Position numbers and translations under genes: made by a program | In this document: positions 1-5,295 of the stretch, one piece after another | Position numbering within the stretch: position 1 is the first letter of the stretch | How the letters are laid out: every line of letters starts with the position of its first letter | Origin: AB-629-J13 sp964496365 | GTDB lineage: Bacteria; Fidelibacterota; Marinisomatia; Marinisomatales; AB-629-J13 | Reading direction: 5' to 3' | NCBI GenBank assembly: GCA_964496365.1 | Contig: CAZBZK010000107.1 | Span: 1 to 5,295 of the forward strand | Length of the DNA stretch: 5,295 nt | The notes under the pieces: generated by a model | Told to the model about the DNA's origin: nothing | What the model saw: the letters and a program-made list of their open reading frames with translations, nothing else | Database searches by the model: none

Positions 1-21
1 GAAAGGTGACTTACGATATGG

Positions 22-70
22 AATAAACAAATCCTTCGATAACACTTCGTTTCACTCAGTTACTCAGGAT
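22..70 (-). terminator. Possible Rho-independent terminator after guaA
   Basis: Seen: about 70 bases past the guaA stop, the transcript would fold into a hairpin (31-70), directly followed on the minus strand by TTGTTTATT. The outer stem pairs ATCCT with AGGAT, and inner pairings extend it. The tail is U-rich but interrupted, and the stem is imperfect with only moderate GC content, so termination may be inefficient. Inference: it closes the seven-gene operon. The same sequence looks like a dispersed repeat, so terminator activity may be secondary. Confidence 0.4.
31..70. repeat. 40-bp imperfect palindrome with nested CTGAG/CGAAG arms
   Basis: Seen on the minus strand: an outer pair CCTGAG (68-63) with CGAAGG (38-33), then TAAC with GTTA, then an inner pair CTGAG (59-55) with CGAAG (49-45) closing a 5-nt loop. 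In RNA both CTGAG/CGAAG pairs can form Watson-Crick ends around two side-by-side G-A mismatches (tandem GA pairs). Palindromes of the CCTGAG...CGAAGG kind are recurrent intergenic elements in many bacterial genomes, from general knowledge; only one copy lies in this window, so its repeat status here is inferred. Confidence 0.5.
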
Positions 71-138
71 AGATAACTTACTTTTCATATTGAGTTTTTC
101 TTTGTCTTATTCGTAGTAACTATGATACGTTTGAATTC

Positions 139-1692
139 TCATTCCCACTCAATCGTTCCCGGAGGTTTTGAAGTTACATCATAAACCACTCGATTCACAC
201 CATTCACTTTATTCACTATTGAATTTGAAATATGAGATAAAATTTTCTCATTAAAATGATACCAATCCGCAGTCATTCCATCATGGCTCGTTACCGCTCT
301 CAATCCAATCAAATTCTCGTAGGTACGTTTATCTCCCATAACTCCCACCGTTTGAACGGGGATCAGTACACAAAAGGCCTGCCAGATTTCATCATAAATA
401 TTTTCTTCTCTTAAAATCCGAATATATTCTTCATCAGCGTCTTTAAGAATTGATAAGCGTTCTTCTGTTACTTCACCGATAATTCTAATTGCCAATCCAG
501 GACCAGGGAATGGATGGCGTGACACCAGATCATTGGCAATTCCCAATTCCATTCCTACGTTTCGAACCTCGTCTTTAAATAGATCCCGTAGTGGTTCTAT
601 AAGCTGAAAATCCATTTTTTCCGGAAGACCGCCTACATTATGGTGGCTTTTGATTACTGCACCATGGCTCCCTGCTTTTGCAAAACCGCTTTCTACCACA
701 TCGGGGTACAATGTGCCTTGAGCCAAAAAATCTATTTGACCCTGTTTCTTTGCAATTCGTTCAAAACTGCGAATGAACTGTTCACCAATAATTTTTCGTT
801 TTTCTTCTGGATCGGTTACCCCCTTTAATTTTTTCAAAAATAATTCTGATTCATCATAACAATTCACATGAAACGGAAGCATTTCATTCAGCTTACTGGT
901 GCATTTGTCTGCTTCATTTTTCCGTAGGAGACCGTGATCAATAAGCACACCCACTGTCCGGTCTCCAATTGCTTTTCCCAACAATGCTGCCACAACAGTG
1001 GAATCCACTCCGCCGCTTACTCCCAACAACACTTTTTGATCTCCTGTTTGTGTTCGAATATTTTCAACCTGTTCATCGATAAAATGTCCTGTGGTCCAAT
1101 TCGGTTTACAATCTGAGATATGAAATAAATAATTTTCAAGAATTTTCTCACCTGCTTCAGTATGGACAACTTCAGGATGAAACTGAACTCCTATTCTATT
1201 GCCTTTTTTATTTTGAAGGGATGCTACAATCCCATTGGACGAATGTGATGTGACTTGCCAATCCTTGGGAACCCTTTTAACTTTATCCATATGGCTCATC
1301 CATACTTTGGTCTCTTCTGGAACATCATGAAACAATCCGTTTTGCTGTTTAATCTTCACCTGTGCAAATCCATATTCTCCTTGAATTGATTTTTCAATGG
1401 TCCCATCATAATATTGAACTATGAGTTGAAGTCCGTAACATATTCCTAAGATAGGGATTTCCAGCGTGAATAAATCTTTATCAAAATTTGGAGCGGAAGT
1501 CTCATACACACTGGAGGGACCACCGGACAGTATAATTGCTTTTGGTTTATGAGAAAGAATTTCACGAAGGGGTGAATTTGCAGATACTATTTCGGAATAG
1601 ATATTGAATTCACGAACCCGTCTGGCAATCAATTGGGTATATTGTGAACCAAAATCTAAAATAACCACACCGTTTGAATGCAGATTCCCCAT
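139..1692 (-). CDS. guaA: GMP synthase (glutamine-hydrolysing)
   Basis: GuaA converts XMP to GMP using ATP and ammonia released from glutamine, the last step of guanine nucleotide synthesis in the cytoplasm. The 517-residue product has full family length (E. coli about 525). Domains in order: class I glutamine amidotransferase (about 7-195) with nucleophile Cys85 in GICYGLQ and partners His172 and Glu174 in HPE; ATP-pyrophosphatase domain with P-loop GVSGGVDS (224-231), then SHHNVGGLP and HPFPGPGL; C-terminal dimerisation domain ending in the hallmark SKPPGTIEWE. Everything needed for activity is present. I start it at the ATG at 1692, which shares one base with the surE stop (TAATG) and has a weak GGGA six bases upstream. 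A GTG at 1704 would add four residues, but it lies inside that GGGA-containing element, so it is less likely. It is the last gene of the operon. Confidence 0.97.
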   Translation of the reverse strand: MGNLHSNGVVILDFGSQYTQLIARRVREFNIYSEIVSANSPLREILSHKPKAIILSGGPSSVYETSAPNFDKDLFTLEIPILGICYGLQLIVQYYDGTIEKSIQGEYGFAQVKIKQQNGLFHDVPEETKVWMSHMDKVKRVPKDWQVTSHSSNGIVASLQNKKGNRIGVQFHPEVVHTEAGEKILENYLFHISDCKPNWTTGHFIDEQVENIRTQTGDQKVLLGVSGGVDSTVVAALLGKAIGDRTVGVLIDHGLLRKNEADKCTSKLNEMLPFHVNCYDESELFLKKLKGVTDPEEKRKIIGEQFIRSFERIAKKQGQIDFLAQGTLYPDVVESGFAKAGSHGAVIKSHHNVGGLPEKMDFQLIEPLRDLFKDEVRNVGMELGIANDLVSRHPFPGPGLAIRIIGEVTEERLSILKDADEEYIRILREENIYDEIWQAFCVLIPVQTVGVMGDKRTYENLIGLRAVTSHDGMTADWYHFNEKILSHISNSIVNKVNGVNRVVYDVTSKPPGTIEWE

Positions 1693-2453
1693 TAAAATTC
1701 CCACTGATTTAATTCATCCATAAACGATTCATTCGTCAATTTATAATGGATGGGAGTGATACTGATAAACCTGTCATTTAATGCTTGGTTATCTGTATTT
1801 CCCTGAGGATCAAGATCCATCATTTCTCCAGTCATCCAATAATAAATATTACCTCTGGGATCCTCTCTCTTTTCAAATCTGTCCTTAAAAAAAGAAGTTC
1901 CTTGCCTTGAAATACGAACCCCATTAATATCCTCAATTGGATGATCCGGTACATTTATATTTAACAAGGTTCCCTTAGGTAACCCAAGTTTCAACACACG
2001 ACTAACGGTTTTTTTTGTGATTTCCATCGCAGGGGTAAAATCGCATGGATGGTGAGAATCAATGCTGACAGCAATGGAAGGAATTCCAAAAATGGTGCCT
2101 TCTGTTGCGGCACTAACAGTCCCAGAATAAATAACATTGTTACCTACATTTGCCCCTAAATTAATTCCAGAGACCACTAAATCCGGAAGCGTTTTCAATA
2201 TAGATCGCACCGTAAGTTTTACACAATCTGCAGGTGTACCGTTCACTGAATATCCTGTAAATCCACCTTTTCTTTTTACCCGATTAGTCCGTAGAGGATT
2301 TGCAATTGTAATAGCATGACCTACCGCACTTTTTTCCGTATCCGGTGCTACAACCATTACGTCTCCAAATTCTCTAACCGCTTCCCATAACCAATAAATT
2401 CCTTCAGAAAAAATTCCATCGTCATTGGTAACGAGGATCGTCTTTTTTGTCAC
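1692..2453 (-). CDS. surE: 5'/3'-nucleotidase SurE (stationary-phase survival protein)
   Basis: SurE is a divalent-metal-dependent phosphatase acting on nucleoside 5'- and 3'-monophosphates (and exopolyphosphate in some species), in the cytoplasm. The 253-residue product has normal length. The metal site is complete: Asp11-Asp12 in TNDDG, Ser42 in APDTEKSAVGH, and Asn98 in SGINLGANVG. Also present are NGTPADCVKL (71-80), the SGTVSAATEG segment (110-119), LLNINVPD (163-170) and the C-terminal ITPI strand. The start is a GTG whose bases overlap the accD stop (GTGA, 4 bp). No Shine-Dalgarno sequence precedes it, so translation probably depends on coupling to accD. The next in-frame alternatives would remove the essential N-terminal strand, which supports the GTG. 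A run of eight A on the coding strand (2016-2009) encodes Lys-Lys without disrupting the frame. Confidence 0.96.
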   Translation of the reverse strand: MTKKTILVTNDDGIFSEGIYWLWEAVREFGDVMVVAPDTEKSAVGHAITIANPLRTNRVKRKGGFTGYSVNGTPADCVKLTVRSILKTLPDLVVSGINLGANVGNNVIYSGTVSAATEGTIFGIPSIAVSIDSHHPCDFTPAMEITKKTVSRVLKLGLPKGTLLNINVPDHPIEDINGVRISRQGTSFFKDRFEKREDPRGNIYYWMTGEMMDLDPQGNTDNQALNDRFISITPIHYKLTNESFMDELNQWEF

Positions 2454-3286
2454 GTTAAAATGGAGATGATATCGTACAATTCAGATTTTAATTCAACACG
2501 GGGAACGATGCGGTCAACAAATCCTTTTTCTAAAAGAAATTCTGCTCTTTGAAATCCTTTTGGTAAATCCTGTCCTATGGTCTGTTTAATCACCCGTGGT
2601 CCTGCGAATCCAATTAGTGCTCCCGGTTCAGCTAAAATAATATCTCCCAGCATTCCAAAACTTGCAGTTACACCACCTGTGGTGGGGTCTGTCAAAATGG
2701 GAATGTAAAGCCCTCCAGCCTTAGAAAATTTGGCAAGTTGAGCTCCGGTTCGTGCCATTTGCATAAGGGATAAAGCACCTTCTTGCATTCTAGCTCCTCC
2801 GGATGCACAAATGATAATTAATGGAATGTTATTTTCCTCAGCATATACGATGGAACGAACCACTTTTTCACCTACAACTATGCCCATACTACCACCGATA
2901 AATTTAAAATTCATTATTCCGAGAATAATTCGTCTATCCAACAATTTTCCGTCAAAACACCTTATTGCATCTATATGCCCGGTTTTTTCCATAGCAATTT
3001 TGAGTTGGTTTTTATATTTTTTGCCTGCCTTAAATTTTAAAGGATCATTTGATTTTAAATGTTTGAATAATTCTGTATATGGATTATCACCAAATAGTAA
3101 TTGTAAATAAATGTCAGGAGATACTCTAAAATGATGATTACAATGGTGACACACTGAGTGGCGTTTATCCAATTCAATTTTATACAATATTTCATTACAG
3201 GACGGACATTTTTCCCATAATCCTGTGGGGATATCTTTCTTACCTATTTCTTTTAAATTTTGATCTTTTCTTCGGAACCAAGCCAT
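2450..3286 (-). CDS. accD: Acetyl-CoA carboxylase carboxyltransferase, beta subunit
   Basis: AccD pairs with AccA (not in this window) to form the carboxyltransferase that moves CO2 from biotin on AccB to acetyl-CoA, giving malonyl-CoA for fatty-acid synthesis. The 278-residue product begins with the family's MAWF start and carries the N-terminal four-cysteine zinc ribbon (Cys27, Cys30, Cys46, Cys49). The crotonase-fold carboxyltransferase domain follows, with GGSMGIVVGE (131-140), the CASGGARMQEG segment (160-170), PTTGGVTASFGMLGD (201-215) and AEPGALIGFAGPRVI (219-233). It is slightly shorter than E. coli AccD (304 residues), the difference lying in the variable C-terminal tail. The ATG is one base after the rimI stop; the stop overlaps the surE GTG. 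No Shine-Dalgarno sequence is visible upstream. Zinc and CoA-site motifs all look intact. Confidence 0.97.
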   Translation of the reverse strand: MAWFRRKDQNLKEIGKKDIPTGLWEKCPSCNEILYKIELDKRHSVCHHCNHHFRVSPDIYLQLLFGDNPYTELFKHLKSNDPLKFKAGKKYKNQLKIAMEKTGHIDAIRCFDGKLLDRRIILGIMNFKFIGGSMGIVVGEKVVRSIVYAEENNIPLIIICASGGARMQEGALSLMQMARTGAQLAKFSKAGGLYIPILTDPTTGGVTASFGMLGDIILAEPGALIGFAGPRVIKQTIGQDLPKGFQRAEFLLEKGFVDRIVPRVELKSELYDIISILT

Positions 3287-3287
3287 A

Positions 3288-3761
3288 TTATATTTCTAAT
3301 TCAAAATTAGTGTTTAATACTTCAGGTGGAATTTTTGTACCAGTTTTTGACATTACCATTGCATCTTCTCCATCAAAATAATACTTTTTTCGAATATCAA
3401 TTTGCGTAAATCCAAAGTGATTGTACAATTGAATAGCAGGAAGATTTGAAGTTTTGACTTCGAGAAAAAAAAAGGTATCCATTTGGAATTTAGATAAAAA
3501 TAAAGAAAGCAATTTTTTCCCGAATCCTCTGCATTGAAATTTTAGATCTACAGCAATATTTATAATTTGAACTTCATTATTTACTACATGAGACATAATA
3601 AACCCAACCAAAGATTCCTTGTTGGTCAACACCCAATGAGATGAAGAGGGAACCGATGTGAGTTCATGAATCAATTGATCTTGCGTCCATGGATTGCTAA
3701 AAACTGAATTCTCAATAATGATAATTGAATTCAAATCGTTTATTTTAGCTTTTCGAAACAT
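3288..3761 (-). CDS. rimI: GNAT N-acetyltransferase, RimI-type (ribosomal protein S18 N-alpha-acetyltransferase)
   Basis: RimI acetylates the N-terminal residue of ribosomal protein S18 (and in some species other proteins) using acetyl-CoA. The 157-residue protein is a single GNAT domain. Motif A, which holds the acetyl-CoA pyrophosphate, is Q76-C-R-G79-F-G81. Residues 100-118 read as the RimI-type motif LEVKTSN...A..LYNHFGF, with the likely catalytic Glu101 and Tyr113. About 17 residues after the core (141-157) form an unconserved-looking tail. Its start lies 17 bp inside the end of tsaB, in another frame, and no Shine-Dalgarno sequence is visible. Adjacency to tsaB is a common arrangement and is the main reason to prefer RimI over a generic GNAT enzyme. 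A run of nine T on the coding strand encodes Phe97-99, just before Glu101. The exact substrate here is inferred. Confidence 0.88.
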   Translation of the reverse strand: MFRKAKINDLNSIIIIENSVFSNPWTQDQLIHELTSVPSSSHWVLTNKESLVGFIMSHVVNNEVQIINIAVDLKFQCRGFGKKLLSLFLSKFQMDTFFFLEVKTSNLPAIQLYNHFGFTQIDIRKKYYFDGEDAMVMSKTGTKIPPEVLNTNFELEI

Positions 3762-4419
3762 AGTGTTTTGGTTTGGTTACATTAAAAGGGGCGATGTATT
3801 CTGGTACCAATCGGGCTGGGTTTTTTACTATTAATTTCTCCCATCGATCATGGGCAAGTAACCCAATCCACTTTGAGGAAGGAATGGCTGGGAAAAAAGA
3901 TTGATTTTCATTTTCCGAAATTATGTGTTCTCCACCACATATAAAAATATCAATTTTTTCTTTTTCATGTGAAGTTGTCAATCGGTTCCAATCCCATAAT
4001 TCTGGATGATTTTTCCCGATGGGGAATGGGTCTGAATTGGTAAAAATTTGGGTGTAAAACAAATCCCTATGTGAATATAATACGACTCTTTTTGTCTTTT
4101 GCTGCTTGGGTAAACCAACTGCAATACTATTCAACGTTGAAACAGGAATGATGGGTAATGCTTGACTAAATGCCAATCCCTTCGCAAAACTTAACCCGAT
4201 TCGAAGTCCTGTGAATGATCCTGGTCCAATAGAAATGGCGATAGCATCAAGGTCTTCCCATTCATAACCGGAATTATTTTGAATCTCCATAGCCATTTCT
4301 GGTAATTTTTCCGCAGATTTTTTTGGACAATCTTCCTCAATTAAATGAATGCAGTTTCCGTTTTCAATTAAGGAAACTCCACAAATTGAAGTGGCGGTTT
4401 CAATGGCTAAAATTTTCAT
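3745..4419 (-). CDS. tsaB: tRNA threonylcarbamoyladenosine biosynthesis protein TsaB
   Basis: TsaB is the non-catalytic ASKHA-fold partner that dimerises with TsaD and, with TsaE, supports transfer of threonylcarbamoyl to A37 of ANN-decoding tRNAs (t6A). The 224 residues match the usual length (E. coli 231). Recognisable motifs are the N-terminal KILAIETAT strand, the family signature SIGPGSFTGLRIG (63-75) followed by SFAKGLA, and a C-terminal VPEYIAPF segment. It lacks the HxxxH metal motif of TsaD, as expected for TsaB. Two segments look divergent: KKSAEKL where many TsaB proteins have a His-Ser-Glu-like element, and YSHRD where many have a DARR-like element. The ATG overlaps the tsaE stop (ATGA), and its 3' end overlaps rimI by 17 bp. 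Confidence 0.92.
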   Translation of the reverse strand: MKILAIETATSICGVSLIENGNCIHLIEEDCPKKSAEKLPEMAMEIQNNSGYEWEDLDAIAISIGPGSFTGLRIGLSFAKGLAFSQALPIIPVSTLNSIAVGLPKQQKTKRVVLYSHRDLFYTQIFTNSDPFPIGKNHPELWDWNRLTTSHEKEKIDIFICGGEHIISENENQSFFPAIPSSKWIGLLAHDRWEKLIVKNPARLVPEYIAPFNVTKPKHYVSKS

Positions 4420-4856
4420 AAATTCAATCCGTCTATTTTAACGTTTCTGTGGGTATCTGAATTGAGACCCCATTGGAAATGAATAGAGGGCGAAGGTTGA
4501 GGTAGGATGGGTTCAATTTTGTCAGCCCATTCAATGAGAGTAATTCCGGATTCGGGATACAAATATCGTTCAGCGTCCAACGCAATAAATTCATTATAAT
4601 CATGGAGTCTGTAACAATCAATGTGGAATAATATTCCAATGTTACAATCGTATTCACTCACGATTTTAAAGGTGGGAGACGTAACTTGTTCTTCGATTTG
4701 TAATCCTTGGGCGAATCCTTTGGTAAATGTGGTTTTTCCTGAACCCAATTCACCATAAAGTCCTATCACGGTTCCAATGTCAACGTTTCCTGCTATTTTT
4801 TTTCCCAATGAAACCATGGATTCTGGCGAAGTAATTTCGAAAATATTTTGACTCAT
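4416..4856 (-). CDS. tsaE: tRNA threonylcarbamoyladenosine biosynthesis ATPase TsaE
   Basis: TsaE (YjeE family) is a small P-loop ATPase that binds the TsaB-TsaD complex and drives multi-turnover synthesis of t6A37. The 146-residue product has normal length. Visible motifs: Walker A GELGSGKTT (35-43), SPTF (60-63) in the switch region, HIDCYRL (78-84) with Asp80 as the Walker-B-type acidic residue, and IEWAD (108-112) with the conserved Glu109-Trp110. The C-terminal strand (about 124-146) is the most variable part. The ATG overlaps the stop of the upstream PglZ-domain gene (ATGA), and it is the only start in the operon with a clear purine-rich AGAGG just upstream. TsaD and TsaC, needed to complete the pathway, must lie elsewhere. 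Confidence 0.96.
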   Translation of the reverse strand: MSQNIFEITSPESMVSLGKKIAGNVDIGTVIGLYGELGSGKTTFTKGFAQGLQIEEQVTSPTFKIVSEYDCNIGILFHIDCYRLHDYNEFIALDAERYLYPESGITLIEWADKIEPILPQPSPSIHFQWGLNSDTHRNVKIDGLNL

Positions 4857-5295
4857 TTTCCTCTGAGAGTTGCAACCGGAACCAACAATTCTTCTAAAGA
4901 AATTCCTCCGTGTTGAAAACTATTTTGGAGGACTCCTTGATATCGGTTAAATTGATTTGGATAGAGAAAAAACACGGAATCCCGGGCGAATATGTATGTT
5001 GTTTGATGTCCCATTTCCACTAATTTGTATTCGGATGATTTTCGGACCTTTATACAGAATTTTTCATCACAATTTAAATTTCTACCTACTTTATATCGCA
5101 CACCAGTGGATGCTTCTTTATCTGCCTTTACGACCACTCCTTTTTTCACAGAAATACTTCCATGATCACTGGTTAGTATGACTGAAAAATTATGGTCTCT
5201 AAGATACCGTAAGACGTCGTGTAACCATGAGTTTTCAAACCAAGAAACCACCGCTTTGCAAAATGCAGATTCGTCGCTCACCATTTCCCTGAGTA
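4853..5295 (-). CDS. PorX-like PglZ-domain protein, C-terminal part (5' end outside window)
   Basis: This is the last ~147 codons of a larger protein. The frame stays open to the right edge (codons for Leu-Arg-Glu precede the Met at 5284), so that Met is probably internal. Numbering from it, visible features are SVILTSDHGS (34-43), whose Asp40-His41 fit the metal site of the alkaline-phosphatase superfamily; RYKVGRNLN (63-71); a YIFARDSVFFLYPN stretch (97-110); and FQHGGISLEELLVPV (123-137), with His125 a further likely metal ligand. This pattern resembles the PglZ domain of PorX, the Bacteroidota response regulator with an N-terminal CheY-like receiver, for which zinc binding and oligonucleotide phosphodiesterase activity have been described. 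Whether a receiver domain is present here cannot be seen. Its stop overlaps tsaE (ATGA). A PglZ protein of a phage-defence system is an alternative, but the fit and the housekeeping neighbours favour PorX. Confidence 0.82.
   Translation of the reverse strand, partial: LREMVSDESAFCKAVVSWFENSWLHDVLRYLRDHNFSVILTSDHGSISVKKGVVVKADKEASTGVRYKVGRNLNCDEKFCIKVRKSSEYKLVEMGHQTTYIFARDSVFFLYPNQFNRYQGVLQNSFQHGGISLEELLVPVATLRGK
4860..4864 (-). promoter_or_regulatory. Shine-Dalgarno-like AGAGG before tsaE
   Basis: Seen: AGAGG followed by AAA and then the tsaE ATG, inside the last codons of the PglZ-domain gene. The three-base spacing is shorter than usual, so its strength is uncertain, and it overlaps the Arg-Gly-Lys codons of the upstream protein. 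It is the best ribosome-binding-site match among the six internal starts of the operon. Confidence 0.35.

Noticed and set aside
3..77. Open plus-strand frame from the left edge to a TAA at 75-77, which might be the end of a convergent gene
   Set aside because: It runs through the palindromic repeat, is only 24 codons long and has no recognisable features; the sequence is better explained as non-coding.
640..828. Plus-strand open frame of 62 codons
   Set aside because: It lies entirely antisense to guaA, has no recognisable protein features, and is explained by the conserved minus-strand gene.
2811..3110. Plus-strand open frame of 99 codons
   Set aside because: It is antisense to the conserved core of accD; its hydrophobic look comes from the complement of AccD codons and no ribosome-binding site supports it.
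4433..4657. Minus-strand open frame of 74 codons inside tsaE
   Set aside because: It is another frame of tsaE, which has full-length conserved motifs; there is no sign of a separate product.
4796..4803. Eight-A run on the coding strand of tsaE (and a similar one in surE at 2009-2016), phased as A-AAA-AAA, a possible frameshift site
   Set aside because: Both runs are ordinary Lys-Lys codons in an AT-rich genome. I saw no downstream stimulatory structure, and the zero-frame products are full-length and conserved.
4957..5181. Plus-strand open frame of 74 codons
   Set aside because: It is antisense to the PorX-like gene, whose motifs are clear, and has no independent support.
4853..5295. PglZ domain as part of a phage-defence system (BREX-type)
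   Set aside because: The motifs fit PorX better, the gene is coupled to tsaE, and no BREX methylase, helicase or Brx gene is in the window.

Overview
The window is a gene-dense stretch of an AT-rich bacterial chromosome in which all seven recognisable genes lie on the minus strand and are read from right to left. In transcription order they are: the C-terminal part of a PorX-type PglZ/alkaline-phosphatase-superfamily protein (cut by the right edge), tsaE, tsaB, rimI, accD, surE and guaA. No neighbouring pair is separated by more than one base. The junctions are ATGA, ATGA, a 17-bp overlap, a 1-nt gap, GTGA and TAATG, so this looks like one polycistronic operon with extensive translational coupling. 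No internal promoter is evident.

All products except the first are conserved housekeeping functions. TsaE and TsaB belong to the t6A37 tRNA-modification machinery. RimI is the ribosomal-protein-type N-acetyltransferase that often travels with tsaB. AccD is the carboxyltransferase beta subunit of acetyl-CoA carboxylase (first step of fatty-acid synthesis). SurE is a nucleoside monophosphate phosphatase, and GuaA makes GMP from XMP. The right-hand partial gene resembles the output domain of PorX, a response regulator of Bacteroidota with a zinc-dependent phosphodiesterase fold.

The PorX-like domain next to tsaE, the scarcity of Shine-Dalgarno sequences and the AT-rich coding style suggest a member of the FCB superphylum (Bacteroidota or a related phylum such as Marinimicrobia). 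This is inference; the window holds no rRNA or other decisive marker.

The only non-coding stretch is the left 138 bases, downstream of guaA. It holds a 40-bp imperfect palindrome (31-70) built from two nested copies of a CTGAG...CGAAG pairing motif, with a T-rich tail in the direction of guaA transcription. It probably ends the operon and looks like a member of a dispersed intergenic repeat family. I found no mobile element, CRISPR array, tRNA or rRNA gene, and no convincing new defence or biosynthetic system. The most interesting points are the nested repeat hairpin and the coupling of a signalling-type PglZ protein to a housekeeping operon.
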